NCBI RefSeq assembly: GCF_024662235.1
Contig: NZ_CP096276.1
Span: 5,332,001 to 5,396,000, forward strand
Length of the DNA stretch: 64,000 nt
Source of the DNA: Pimelobacter simplex
Lineage (GTDB): Bacteria; Actinomycetota; Actinomycetes; Propionibacteriales; Nocardioidaceae
Direction of reading: 5' to 3'
A model generated the notes under the pieces. The model was not told the DNA's origin, searched no databases, and worked only from the letters and a program-made list of their open reading frames with translations. The translations under genes and the position numbers were made by a program. Positions 1 through 7,888 of this stretch are shown piece by piece. Position 1 is the first letter of the stretch. Each line of letters starts with the position of its first letter.

Positions 1-119
1 TCGGCCTCGGCGGCCACCGTGCGCAGCGAGACGGCGCCGACGCCCTCGCGCAGCACCAGGCGCCACACGGCCTCGCCGATGCGGGCGCGCCGCGCCTCAT
101 GATCGATCGTCCGCGGCAC
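1..119 (-). CDS. TetR-family regulator, N-terminal fragment (runs off the window)
   Basis: Reading the minus strand from a GTG at 119 gives about 39 residues ending at the window edge. They look like helices 1-2 of a TetR DNA-binding domain: a basic start, then ARIGEAVWRLVLREGVGA and SLRTVAAEA, the usual spacing of the first HTH helices. A TAATAT element lies 8 nt upstream of the start, so the transcript is probably leaderless. It is divergent from the membrane protein at 157, with a perfect inverted repeat between them that is a natural autoregulatory operator. The ligand-binding domain lies outside the window, so the ligand cannot be guessed. Confidence 0.75.
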   Translation of the reverse strand, partial: MPRTIDHEARRARIGEAVWRLVLREGVGAVSLRTVAAEA

Positions 120-129
120 ACCTGGATAT

Positions 130-145
130 TAGCACGACTGTGCTA
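130..145. promoter_or_regulatory. Inverted-repeat operator in a divergent TetR promoter
   Basis: TAGCAC-GACT-GTGCTA has 6-bp perfect arms around a 4-bp spacer. It overlaps the TACGGT -10-like element (144-149) of the gene starting at 157 and abuts the TAATAT element of the divergent TetR gene. One bound dimer would therefore occlude both promoters. Size and symmetry fit a TetR dimer; assignment to the flanking TetR is by position only. Confidence 0.6.
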
Positions 146-156
146 CGGTCCGTCGT

Positions 157-741
157 GTGTTCGTCGCCGCCTTCATCGCCGCCTCCGAGATCGGTCTCTG
201 GGTGCTGCTCGGGCTCGGGCTCGCGCTGCGGTACCTGTTCCGCCGGCGCCGGGCCAGCACGATCACGCTCGCGCTCATCCCGGTCCTCGACGCGCTGCTC
301 GTCGGCGCCGTCGCGGTCGACCTGCACCGCGGCGCCGAGGCCGGTACGACGCACGGGATCGCCGGGCTCTACCTCGGCTTCTCCCTCGCCTTCGGTCCCG
401 CGATCGTGCGCTGGGCCGACGTCCGGTTCGCGCACCGCTTCGCCGGCGGACCGGCGCCGGTCAAGATCGCCAAGCACGGACCCGAGCGGATGGCCTACCT
501 GTGGCGCGAGTGGTTCCGCGTCGTCCTCGCCGCGGCCATCGCCTCGGTGGTCATGCTCGGGCTGGTCCTGCTCGTCGCCGACGACAGCCAGGACGCCGGT
601 CTGATCGCGTGGATCCGCCCGCCGTGGACCCTGGTCGGCCTCTGGTTCATCTTCGGGCCGCTCTGGGAGCTGCTGACGCCGCGTCAGCGCACGTCGGACG
701 CCGCGCCGACGCCGACCGACAGCGAGCGCAGCTCGTCCTGA
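157..741 (+). CDS. Four-helix membrane protein of unknown function
   Basis: This 194-residue protein has an N-terminal hydrophobic helix, an RRRR stop-transfer patch, a second helix with a short loop, a basic cytoplasmic middle (about residues 85-125), then two further hydrophobic segments and a polar Ser/Thr tail. I do not recognise a catalytic motif. The GTG start is preceded by TACGGT with a 7-nt gap, consistent with a leaderless mRNA. It is divergent from a TetR gene and probably repressed by it; such pairs often encode export or membrane-stress proteins, but that is only context. Its 3' end overlaps the convergent PaaX-like gene by 58 bp. Confidence 0.7.
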   Translation: MFVAAFIAASEIGLWVLLGLGLALRYLFRRRRASTITLALIPVLDALLVGAVAVDLHRGAEAGTTHGIAGLYLGFSLAFGPAIVRWADVRFAHRFAGGPAPVKIAKHGPERMAYLWREWFRVVLAAAIASVVMLGLVLLVADDSQDAGLIAWIRPPWTLVGLWFIFGPLWELLTPRQRTSDAAPTPTDSERSSS

Positions 742-1442
742 TAGCCGGCGTACGCCGTCCGCATCGCCGTCGCCGGCCAGTCGCCGGGCAGCAGTGCGGC
801 CGGCAGCAGCGGGTCCGCCGCCAGGTGCCGGACGACGTGCGCCGCGACCGCGAGCCGCAGGGCCGGGTCCGTGGTCGCCGCGAGGCGGGTCAGCAGGGCG
901 CGTCCCTGGTGCGCCCAGGAGTCGAGGTCCCACAGGCGCGCGGCCAGCGCGGCGGCGTCCTCGTCCGGGCGGACCGCGAAGGTGCTCAGCACCTCCTCGT
1001 CGGCGTACCCCTTCGGGCGGCGCAGGTTGGCCGGCCGGGTCCAGACGCCCTCGCGCAGCTCCGCCAGCCGGTACGACGCCAGCCGGTCCCGCAGCGCCGC
1101 CCGCTCGGCGCCGGTGCGTCCGGCGACCACGACGACCGCCATCTCCCAAGTGCCGTCCCAGCCGGTCTCGGCGTCGAGCACCGCCTCGTCCTGGCGGCGC
1201 TGGCGCGCGGCCAGCCGCTCGCCCAGCACGTAGTCGCCGGCGTCGCGCTGGAGGTCGCCCGCGGCGACGGCGCGGGTCAGCGCGACCCGGCTGGTCGCCG
1301 CCGGGATGCCGAAGTGCTCGCCGGCGCGGACCAGCTCGGCGGCCGACATCCGGTCCGGGTGCGAGCCGAGCAGCATGCTCAGCATCACCGAGCGGGCCGA
1401 CAGCGGCGCGAGCGCTTCCTCCACGTCGGTCATGCTACACAT
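684..1442 (-). CDS. PaaX-like transcriptional regulator
   Basis: This 252-residue protein has the PaaX layout: an N-terminal winged-helix domain (about residues 8-75, with SARSVMLSMLLGSH and ATSRVALTRAVAAGDL), a central Cas2-like ferredoxin fold with WDGTWEMAVV, and a C-terminal helical domain. PaaX of the phenylacetate pathway is a repressor lifted by phenylacetyl-CoA. No paa gene is visible here, so the ligand may be another acyl-CoA. It is divergent from an acyl-CoA dehydrogenase with 38 bp between start codons, making that gene the obvious target. Two in-frame ATGs (1442, 1433) are possible starts. Confidence 0.8.
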   Translation of the reverse strand: MCSMTDVEEALAPLSARSVMLSMLLGSHPDRMSAAELVRAGEHFGIPAATSRVALTRAVAAGDLQRDAGDYVLGERLAARQRRQDEAVLDAETGWDGTWEMAVVVVAGRTGAERAALRDRLASYRLAELREGVWTRPANLRRPKGYADEEVLSTFAVRPDEDAAALAARLWDLDSWAHQGRALLTRLAATTDPALRLAVAAHVVRHLAADPLLPAALLPGDWPATAMRTAYAGYQDELRSLSVGVGAASDVR

Positions 1443-1467
1443 CTAGACACGGTTGTGGAGCAAATCG

Positions 1468-1473
1468 TAATAT
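1468..1473 (+). promoter_or_regulatory. Leaderless -10 element of the acyl-CoA dehydrogenase gene
   Basis: TAATAT ends 7 nt before the ATG at 1481. No Shine-Dalgarno sequence fits between them, so the mRNA should begin at or next to the start codon. The 38-bp divergent spacer must also hold any PaaX-type operator; the only symmetry I see is a weak ATCG...CGAT repeat over this element. Confidence 0.6.
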
Positions 1474-1480
1474 CGATCCC

Positions 1481-3106
1481 ATGACGACGCACGAGGTGTT
1501 CAACCAGGTCCCCCCGCTGGTCGGTCACGACACCGCCGCGGACCCCGCGCTGCTCGAGGGCGTCGAGCGCGAGGGCGCCGGCTGGGCCCTCGACGAGATC
1601 CGCACGGTCGGCCGGCTGGCCGGCACCGCCGAGGCGATCGACCTCGGCCGGCTCGCCGAGCGCGTCCCGCCGCGGCTGCACACCCACGACCGCTACGGGC
1701 GGCGCGTCGACGAGGTGGAGTACGTGCCGGCGTACCACCGGCTGATGGAGACCGCCGTCGGTCACGGCATCCACGCCGCCCCGTGGGCCGACGACCGGCC
1801 CGGTGCCCACGTCGCGCGCGCGGCGAAGTTCTACGCCTGGAACGTCGACGCGGGCCACGGCTGCCCGATCTCGATGACCTACGCCGTCGTCCCGGCGCTG
1901 CGCGCCAACCCCGAGCTCGCGGCCCGCTTCGAGCCGCTGCTGACCAACCGCGAGTACGACTTCGGCCTGCGCGACCCCGCGACCAAGCGCGGTCTCATCG
2001 CCGGCATGTCGATGACCGAGAAGCAGGGCGGCTCCGACGTCCGGGCGAACACCACGACCGCGACCCCGCAGCCCGACGGGACCTACCGGATCGTGGGCCA
2101 CAAGTGGTTCACCTCGGCACCGATGTCCGACATGTTCCTCACCCTCGCCCAGGCGCCCGGCGGCCTGTCCTGCTTCCTGCTGCCGCGCGTGCTGCCCGGC
2201 GGCGAGGCCAACCCGATCCGCTTCCTGCGGCTCAAGGACAAGCTCGGTAACAAGTCCAACGCCTCGTCCGAGATCGAGTACGACAACGCGGTCGGCTGGC
2301 TCGTCGGCGAGGAGGGCAAGGGCGTCAAGACGATCGTCGAGATGGTCAACATGACCCGCCTCGACTGCGTGATCGGCAGCGCCTCCGGCATGCGCAGCGC
2401 CCTCGTCCAGGCCGCCCACCACGCCCGCCACCGCGCCGCCTTCGGCAAGCTCCTCATCGACCAGCCGCTCATGCGCAACGTCCTGGCCGACCTGGCCGTC
2501 GAGTCCGAGGCCGCCACCACCGCCATGATGCGCCTGGCCGGCGCCAACGACCGCGCGATCCACGGCGACGCCGGCGAGGGCGCACTGCGCCGCCTCGCGC
2601 TCGCCGCGACGAAGTACTACGTCTGCAAGCGCGGCCCGGTCCTGGCCAACGAGGCCCTCGAGTGCCTCGGCGGCAACGGCTACATCGAGGACTTCGACCT
2701 GGCCCGCATCTACCGCGAGCTCCCCCTGCTCTCCATCTGGGAGGGCTCCGGCAATGTCGCCGCCCTCGACGCCCTGCGCGCCATCGGCCGCGAGCCCGAG
2801 TCCCTCGACGCCTTCTTCGGCGAAGCCGAGCTCGCCCTCGGCACCGACGCCCGCTACGACGACGCGGTCACCTCGCTCAAGAAGGAGCTCACCCAGTTCG
2901 ACGACATCGAGCTGCGCGCCCGCCGCCTGGTCGAGCAGATCGCCGTCGTCTTCCAGGCCGGCCTCCTCATCCGCCACGCCCCGACCGCCGTCGCCGACGC
3001 GTTCTGCGCGACCCGCCTGGCCCGCGACTGGGGCAGCGCCTTCGGCACGATGCCGGCCGGCCTCGACCTCGCCCCGATCCTGGAGCGCACCGAGCCCGGC
3101 TTCTGA
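1481..3106 (+). CDS. AidB-like acyl-CoA dehydrogenase
   Basis: At 541 residues this flavoprotein matches the length of Escherichia coli AidB and carries its landmarks: MTEKQGGSDVR near residue 184 (FAD/substrate loop), TRLDCVIGSASGMRSALVQA, ECLGGNGYIED, and LLSIWEGSGN near residue 420 with the catalytic-region glutamate. Family members oxidise acyl-CoAs such as isovaleryl-CoA; E. coli AidB also binds DNA during the alkylation response. Upstream translation in this frame is not protein-like and the ATG has a leaderless -10 element, which fixes the start. It is divergent from a PaaX-like regulator. Leucine-catabolic genes lie 3 kb away, so isovaleryl-CoA is a reasonable but unproven substrate. 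Confidence 0.88.
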   Translation: MTTHEVFNQVPPLVGHDTAADPALLEGVEREGAGWALDEIRTVGRLAGTAEAIDLGRLAERVPPRLHTHDRYGRRVDEVEYVPAYHRLMETAVGHGIHAAPWADDRPGAHVARAAKFYAWNVDAGHGCPISMTYAVVPALRANPELAARFEPLLTNREYDFGLRDPATKRGLIAGMSMTEKQGGSDVRANTTTATPQPDGTYRIVGHKWFTSAPMSDMFLTLAQAPGGLSCFLLPRVLPGGEANPIRFLRLKDKLGNKSNASSEIEYDNAVGWLVGEEGKGVKTIVEMVNMTRLDCVIGSASGMRSALVQAAHHARHRAAFGKLLIDQPLMRNVLADLAVESEAATTAMMRLAGANDRAIHGDAGEGALRRLALAATKYYVCKRGPVLANEALECLGGNGYIEDFDLARIYRELPLLSIWEGSGNVAALDALRAIGREPESLDAFFGEAELALGTDARYDDAVTSLKKELTQFDDIELRARRLVEQIAVVFQAGLLIRHAPTAVADAFCATRLARDWGSAFGTMPAGLDLAPILERTEPGF

Positions 3107-3259
3107 CCCGATTTCTCCGGTCGCGCCCGTAAGAATCGGCCCGCTGCGGTGTCTCCTGTCCCGGAGGGTGGCCGGCCCGAGTTGCGCTCTCCCGCGCTCG
3201 ATCGCCGGCTGCCGCAGGTCCGGGCGGTGTCCCCTAAATTCCGGTCCGGACCGCTCCGC

Positions 3260-3303
3260 GCGGGGGCCGCGCCCGTACCTCCCCGTACGCAGCGCGCCCC
3301 CGC
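3260..3303. terminator. GC-rich hairpin between convergent genes
   Basis: GCGGGGGC (3260-3267) can pair with GCCCCCGC (3296-3303), with CGTAC repeats in the loop. It lies in the 200-bp spacer between two convergent genes and has no T-run, so it would act as a GC-rich actinobacterial-type or bidirectional terminator. A small palindrome (CGGTCCGGACCG, 3242-3253) precedes it. The rest of the spacer shows no gene. Confidence 0.4.
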
Positions 3304-3306
3304 ACC

Positions 3307-3900
3307 TCAGGCCGTGCGGGGAGCCGGGCCGGGCGGGAGCGCGGTCAGCCACTGGGTGAGGGCCTCGACCTCCGCCGCGATCCCGTCGTAGCGCGCGACA
3401 CCGGACGAGACCTCGATCCGGGCGACGCCGGCGAGCGGCCCCGCGATCTCGATCCGGACGAGGCGGTGCGCGACGTAGCTCATCGTGCAGCCGGTGATCG
3501 TCTCGTCGAAGGTCGAGCCCCAGGGGTGGCCGTTGCCCTGCGCGCTGCACCAGGCCTCGCGCAGCAGGCGCACCGAGGCGTAGGTGTCTCGGGGGTCCGT
3601 GCCCGACTGCGTGTTGAGCTCGACCCGGAGCGTCAGCGGTCGACCGCGGTGGCGGCCGGCCAGGGTGCAGGCGGCCGTCTCCTTGGCGACCTGGGGAACG
3701 GTCTCGTGCTCGGTCTCGGTGAGCCGCCACCGCGCCACGAGACCCGCGGGGAGCGTGGTGCACAGGTTGTCCGGCAGGGCGGCCGGTCCATGGGCCGGCG
3801 CCGGTTCGGGCAGCTCGGCCGGCGCGCTCCGGACGCCGCCCGAGCAACCGGTCGTCGCGAGCAGGACGAGCCCCACCGCGAGCGAGCGCACGGCCCGCAT
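3307..3900 (-). CDS. Putative lipoprotein
   Basis: This 197-residue protein starts with a basic-hydrophobic signal peptide ending in the lipobox LATTGC (lipid Cys at about residue 19), followed by a Pro/Ala-rich linker. The mature domain has four further cysteines (in DNLCTTL, TAACTLAG, EAWCSAQG, TGCTMSY), suggesting two disulfides on the outer face of the membrane. Its start overlaps the stop of the upstream TetR gene (TGATG), so it is translationally coupled and may share that regulation. The layout recalls small actinobacterial lipoproteins such as DUF3558, but I cannot assign a family. Confidence 0.72.
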   Translation of the reverse strand: MRAVRSLAVGLVLLATTGCSGGVRSAPAELPEPAPAHGPAALPDNLCTTLPAGLVARWRLTETEHETVPQVAKETAACTLAGRHRGRPLTLRVELNTQSGTDPRDTYASVRLLREAWCSAQGNGHPWGSTFDETITGCTMSYVAHRLVRIEIAGPLAGVARIEVSSGVARYDGIAAEVEALTQWLTALPPGPAPRTA

Positions 3901-4469
3901 CAGGCCGCCGGTACGTCGAGCGCCGCCAGCGCCATCGACGCCAGCAGGTCCCGCAGCGCCCCGTCGGGGATCGCGTGGCCGGCCCGGGGCGTGGAGTTGA
4001 GCAGCCCGAAGGCGGCCTGGGCGGCGGCGTGGGCGCTGGCCCGGTCGAGGTCGGGGCGCAGCGTGCGGAGCTGGTCGGCCCAGAGGGTGATGTAGGAGCG
4101 CTGGAGGCGGCGTACCTGCTCGCGGGCGTCGGCGGGGAGGGACTCCCAGTCCCGGTCCTGGACGACGATCAGCGGCCGGTGCGACAGGGCGAACTCCACG
4201 TGCCAGTCGACGAGCCCGCGCAGGGCCGCGGCCGGGTCGCCGGCGCCGGCCCGCACGCGCTCCTGGCCGACGGAGAGCAGGTGCTCGCTGATCGAGGTCA
4301 GCATCTCGGCGAGCATCGCCTGCTTGGACGAGAAGTGCTTGTAGAGCGCCGGGCCGGAGATGCCGCAGGCGGCGCCGAGGTCGGCGACCGAGACGCCGTG
4401 GAACCCGCGGGCGGCGAACATCTCGGCCGCGGTGGCCAGGATCTGCTCCCGGCGGCTGGTCTCGGTCAC
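3900..4469 (-). CDS. TetR-family regulator, SACE_7040-like
   Basis: This 189-residue TetR protein has an N-terminal HTH (REQILATAAEMFAARGFHGV, ISGPALYKHFSSKQAMLAEM) and a helical ligand domain containing RLQRSYITLWADQLR. The HTH wording matches actinobacterial TetRs usually found beside leucine/branched-acyl-CoA catabolic genes (SACE_7040 type). That fits the carboxylase-lyase operon starting at 6331 and its 34-bp palindrome. The GTG start is preceded by TAACCT with a 6-nt gap (leaderless). The downstream lipoprotein is coupled by a 1-nt stop/start overlap. The regulatory target is inferred from context. Confidence 0.85.
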   Translation of the reverse strand: MTETSRREQILATAAEMFAARGFHGVSVADLGAACGISGPALYKHFSSKQAMLAEMLTSISEHLLSVGQERVRAGAGDPAAALRGLVDWHVEFALSHRPLIVVQDRDWESLPADAREQVRRLQRSYITLWADQLRTLRPDLDRASAHAAAQAAFGLLNSTPRAGHAIPDGALRDLLASMALAALDVPAA

Positions 4470-4509
4470 CCCCGAAGGTTAGGGCACGGCCGGGGTGGCG
4501 TCCGCGGGA

Positions 4510-4977
4510 TCACCCGGTGCAGGCGGACGTGAGGTAGTCGTCGATCGAGCTGGTGCCGACCTGCTCCTTCTTGGCGGCCTTGGCGAGCTGGTCGACGGTC
4601 TTGCTCTGCCGGACCAGGCGGTCGAGGGTGTCGAGCTCGGTGAGGGCGGCCGGGGGGAAGTCCTCGGGGACGCCGACCTCGTAGATCTTGTCGAGCGCGG
4701 TGAGCACCTCCTGCCAGTCGCCGGTGTTGCCGGGCCGGGCGCCGTCGACGGTGTCGTCGGCGTCCTGCATCGCGGTGCAGAACGAGGCGACGTCGGCGCC
4801 CATCGCGAAGCCGGACTGGGCGGCCACGCCGTCGACGTCGGAGAGGGCCGCGGCCGGGGGAGCCGGCGAGGGGGACTCCGCGGTGGCCTTCGCCTCGGGA
4901 GCGCTGTCGGTACCGCCGCAGGCGGCGAGGGTCACCGAGAGCAGGACGGCGAGGAGGGCTGCGTGGGGGCTCCGCAT
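4510..4977 (-). CDS. Small secreted lipoprotein, same family as those at 14809 and 15303
   Basis: This 155-residue protein has a signal peptide with lipobox LAAC (Cys about residue 20), an Ala/Pro/Ser linker, then a helical domain framed by two cysteines (SFCTAM and a C-terminal TSACTG). The pattern FC, then a GVP/GTP-x-G/D turn, then an Ala/Leu helix and a final Cys is shared with the two lipoproteins at 14.8-15.9 kb, so all three look like one family. GATACT lies 7 nt upstream of the ATG, a possible leaderless promoter. Function unknown. Confidence 0.75.
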   Translation of the reverse strand: MRSPHAALLAVLLSVTLAACGGTDSAPEAKATAESPSPAPPAAALSDVDGVAAQSGFAMGADVASFCTAMQDADDTVDGARPGNTGDWQEVLTALDKIYEVGVPEDFPPAALTELDTLDRLVRQSKTVDQLAKAAKKEQVGTSSIDDYLTSACTG

Positions 4978-5077
4978 GCGCCCGAGTATCGCCCAGTTTG
5001 GTCATGACCCGGTCAGCGGGCGCTGCTAGGACGGGTCGGGGGCATGTGAATCGCACCGCAACCACCTAGGAGACGAC

Positions 5078-6271
5078 ATGTGGAAGATCACGGCCCGGAT
5101 AGGGATCGGGGTGATCGCCGTCGCCCTCGCCACGGCGACCACGCCGGCCCTGGCGGGCGACACCGGTGGGTCCGCCGGTGGCGCCCGCGCCACCGGGCAC
5201 GCACTGCGCACCATCACGCCGCTGAACGGCCCTCGGGGTATCGACGCGCTGGGCCACGGCCGCACCTTGGTCAGCGAGACGAACGGCGACTTCAGCCTGG
5301 TCATCGAGCGCCGGCACAAGCCGGCCCGGGTGATCAGGCTGGGCAACCTCCCGACCGACTTCCCGCCCGCGATCGCCCGGGGGCGACACGGCACCATCTA
5401 CCTGCTGACGGGCGCCTCCGGGCCGCCGCCGGCCGAGCGCTCCGCGGCCCCGCTGCAGGGCCGGGCCCGGGCGGCCGCCGCCGCCGATCCGGCTCCCGGG
5501 GCGACGCTCTTCATGTGGCGCCCGGGCTGGGCGGCACCGAAGCCGGTGGCCGACATCGGCGCCTACCAGGCCACCGACCCTGACCCGTCGGACCAGGAGG
5601 GCTTCCCCGAGGACAGCAACCCGTTCGGGGTGGTCGCGCTGCGCGACGGCACGGTGCTGGTCTCCGACGCCGCCGGCAACGACCTGCTGCGGGTGTGGCC
5701 GCGGACCGGCAAGATCCGCACGGTGGCCCGGCTCCTGCCGCGCCTGGTGCCGGTGCCCGCGGGGCTGCCCGACGTCCCGCCCGAGGAGGGTGGCCCGCTG
5801 CCGCCCGCCGGTACGCCGATCCTGTCCGAGGCGGTCGCCACGTCGGTGACGGTCGGGGCCGACGGCTACTGGTACGTCGGTGAGCTGCGCGGCTTCCCGG
5901 CCACCCCCGGCACCTCGCAGATCTGGCGGATCAAGCCCGGCACGACCAACGCCACCTGCGACCCCGCCCACCCGTGGAAGGGCGCCTGCAAGCGGTACGC
6001 CGACGGCCTGACCTCGATCACCGACCTGGCGGCCGGGCCACGGGGGATCTACGCACTGGAGCTGTCCAAGAAGAGCTGGCTCGGCTTCGAGCTCGGTCTG
6101 CCCGGCGCGGAGGAGGGCGGTCTGTTCCTGGTCCGCCGTCCCGGACACCCCCCGCGGATCCGTGAGCTCGCTGCCGGAAAGCTCATCCTTCCCGGCGGCG
6201 TCGACGTGAGCGATCATGTCTACGTCGTGGGCCCCTTGTTCGGCCCCGGAGCCCTCCTGCGGCTCCGCTGA
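5078..6271 (+). CDS. ScyD/ScyE-family secreted beta-propeller protein
   Basis: This 397-residue protein has a signal peptide (cleavage likely after TPALA, about residue 26) and blade-like repeats: [51 protein letters not shown] and [13 protein letters not shown]. The EDSNPFGV segment is characteristic of the ScyD/ScyE family, named from cyanobacterial scytonemin clusters but common as extracellular proteins of unknown role in actinobacteria. [13 protein letters not shown] pair could form a disulfide. CTAGGAG sits 7-8 nt upstream of the ATG. No scytonemin genes are nearby. It appears monocistronic, since the next gene has its own promoter/operator. Confidence 0.8.
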   Translation: MWKITARIGIGVIAVALATATTPALAGDTGGSAGGARATGHALRTITPLNGPRGIDALGHGRTLVSETNGDFSLVIERRHKPARVIRLGNLPTDFPPAIARGRHGTIYLLTGASGPPPAERSAAPLQGRARAAAAADPAPGATLFMWRPGWAAPKPVADIGAYQATDPDPSDQEGFPEDSNPFGVVALRDGTVLVSDAAGNDLLRVWPRTGKIRTVARLLPRLVPVPAGLPDVPPEEGGPLPPAGTPILSEAVATSVTVGADGYWYVGELRGFPATPGTSQIWRIKPGTTNATCDPAHPWKGACKRYADGLTSITDLAAGPRGIYALELSKKSWLGFELGLPGAEEGGLFLVRRPGHPPRIRELAAGKLILPGGVDVSDHVYVVGPLFGPGALLRLR

Positions 6272-6296
6272 CCTCACGACCGGGAGCGCGGCTCTT

Positions 6297-6330
6297 GCGC
6301 CCCAGGTTAACGATCATTAACCTGGGGCGC
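6297..6330 (+). promoter_or_regulatory. 34-bp palindromic operator abutting the carboxylase start codon
   Basis: The left arm GCGCCCCAGGTTAACGA (6297-6313) and right arm TCATTAACCTGGGGCGC (6314-6330) are reverse complements except for one position. The right edge touches the GTG start at 6331. TAACCT inside the right arm (6318-6323) ends 7 nt before the GTG, fitting a leaderless -10 element. A protein bound here would cover both the -10 and the transcription start. The GGTTAA...TTAACC core is typical of TetR-type dimer sites, and the SACE_7040-like TetR is the likeliest binder. Confidence 0.72.
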
Positions 6331-7881
6331 GTGTCCGACAACGCCGAGCCCACCCTCCGGGACCTCGCTGCCGACCTCCGCGACCGCCTGGCGCGGGTGC
6401 GCCAGGGTGGCAGCGAGGCCGCGCGCACCAAGCACACCGACCGCGGCAAGCTGCTGGTCCGCGACCGGGTCGACGGCCTGCTCGACCCCGGCAGCCCCTT
6501 CCTCGAGCTCGCGCCGCTGGCGGCGTACGGCATGTACGGCAAGGGCGAGGGCGACGACCACGCCGTCCCCGCCGCCGGTGTCGTGGCCGGCATCGGCCGG
6601 GTCGAGGGCCGCAACACCCTGGTCGTCGCCAACGACGCGACGGTCAAGGGCGGCACCTACTACCCGATGACGGTCAAGAAGCACCTGCGTGCCCAGACCG
6701 TCGCCGCCGAGAACCGGCTGCCCTGCGTCTACCTCGTCGACTCCGGCGGCGCCTTCCTGCCGATGCAGGACGAGGTGTTCCCCGACAAGGAGCACTTCGG
6801 CCGGATCTTCTTCAACCAGGCCAACATGTCCGCGCGCGGCATCCCGCAGCTCGCCGCGGTGATGGGCTCGTGCACCGCCGGCGGCGCCTACGTCCCGGCG
6901 ATGTCCGACGAGACGGTCATCGTCAAGAACCAGGGCACGATCTTCCTCGGCGGCCCGCCGCTGGTGAAGGCCGCGACCGGTGAGGTCGTCAGTGCCGAGG
7001 ACCTCGGCGGCGGCGACGTCCACGCCCGCAAGAGCGGTGTCGTCGACCACCTCGCCGACGACGACGCCCACGCGCTGCGCATCCTGCGCGGCATCGTCGC
7101 CACGCTGCCCGACCAGCCGCGCGCCACCGACCTCGCGCCGGTCGAGGACCCGCTCGAGCCCCCCGAGTCGCTCTACGACGTCGTGCCCACCAGCACCCGC
7201 ACGCCGTACGACGTGCGCGAGGTCGTCCGCCGCCTCGTCGACGGCAGCCGGTTCCAGGAGTTCAAGCAGCTCTACGGCGAGACGCTGGTGTGCGGCTTCG
7301 CCCGCATCCACGGTCACCGGGTCGGCATCGTCGCCAACAACGGCATCCTGTTCAGCGAGTCCGCGCTCAAGGGCGCCCACTTCGTCGAGCTGTGCAACCA
7401 GCGCGGCATCCCGCTGCTGTTCCTGCAGAACATCTCCGGCTTCATGGTCGGCCGCGAGTACGAGAACCGCGGCATCGCCCGCGACGGCGCCAAGCTCGTC
7501 ACCGCGGTCGCCTGCTCCGTCGTGCCCAAGCTCACCGTCGTCATCGGCGGCTCCTTCGGCGCCGGCAACTACGGCATGTGCGGCCGCGCCTACGACCCGC
7601 GCTTCCTGTGGATGTGGCCCAACTCCCGGATCTCCGTGATGGGCGGCGACCAGGCCGCCGGCGTGCTCGCCACCGTCGCCGGCCGCGAGGACGACGAGGA
7701 GTTCAAGGCGCCGATCAAGGAGCAGTACGAACGGCAGGGCTCGCCGTACTACGCCAGCGCCCGGCTCTGGGACGACGGCGTGATCGACCCCGCCGACACC
7801 CGCCGGGTGCTCGGCATGGCGCTCGACGTCGTCTCGACGGTGCCCACGCCCGACCCCAACTACGGCATCTTCCGGATGTGA
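6331..7881 (+). CDS. liuB: 3-methylcrotonyl-CoA carboxylase beta (carboxyltransferase) subunit
   Basis: This 516-residue carboxyltransferase has the two crotonase-fold halves of the MCC/propionyl-CoA carboxylase beta family: [16 protein letters not shown] around residue 180 and [20 protein letters not shown] around residue 405. The [13 protein letters not shown] start and the long linker match MCC/GCC rather than PccB. It transfers carboxylate from biotin to 3-methylcrotonyl-CoA in leucine degradation. I chose GTG 6331 because it follows the leaderless -10 exactly; the upstream TTG at 6295 would place coding sequence inside the operator. The biotin-carboxylase partner starts 7 nt downstream of its stop. 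Substrate assignment rests on linkage to HMG-CoA lyase. Confidence 0.9.
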   Translation: MSDNAEPTLRDLAADLRDRLARVRQGGSEAARTKHTDRGKLLVRDRVDGLLDPGSPFLELAPLAAYGMYGKGEGDDHAVPAAGVVAGIGRVEGRNTLVVANDATVKGGTYYPMTVKKHLRAQTVAAENRLPCVYLVDSGGAFLPMQDEVFPDKEHFGRIFFNQANMSARGIPQLAAVMGSCTAGGAYVPAMSDETVIVKNQGTIFLGGPPLVKAATGEVVSAEDLGGGDVHARKSGVVDHLADDDAHALRILRGIVATLPDQPRATDLAPVEDPLEPPESLYDVVPTSTRTPYDVREVVRRLVDGSRFQEFKQLYGETLVCGFARIHGHRVGIVANNGILFSESALKGAHFVELCNQRGIPLLFLQNISGFMVGREYENRGIARDGAKLVTAVACSVVPKLTVVIGGSFGAGNYGMCGRAYDPRFLWMWPNSRISVMGGDQAAGVLATVAGREDDEEFKAPIKEQYERQGSPYYASARLWDDGVIDPADTRRVLGMALDVVSTVPTPDPNYGIFRM

Positions 7882-7888
7882 GTCACCG

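Noticed and set aside
3242..3253. CGGTCCGGACCG palindrome considered as an operator
   Set aside because: Lies between two convergent gene ends with no promoter nearby; more likely part of terminator structure.
1430..3847. 805-codon minus-strand frame opposite the acyl-CoA dehydrogenase
   Set aside because: Gly/Ala/Val/Asp-rich low-complexity translation typical of the antisense of a GC-rich gene; no motif, and the plus strand has a clear flavoprotein.
6295..6330. Upstream TTG start for the carboxyltransferase
   Set aside because: It would place 12 codons inside the palindromic operator and upstream of the -10-defined 5' end; GTG 6331 matches family N-termini.
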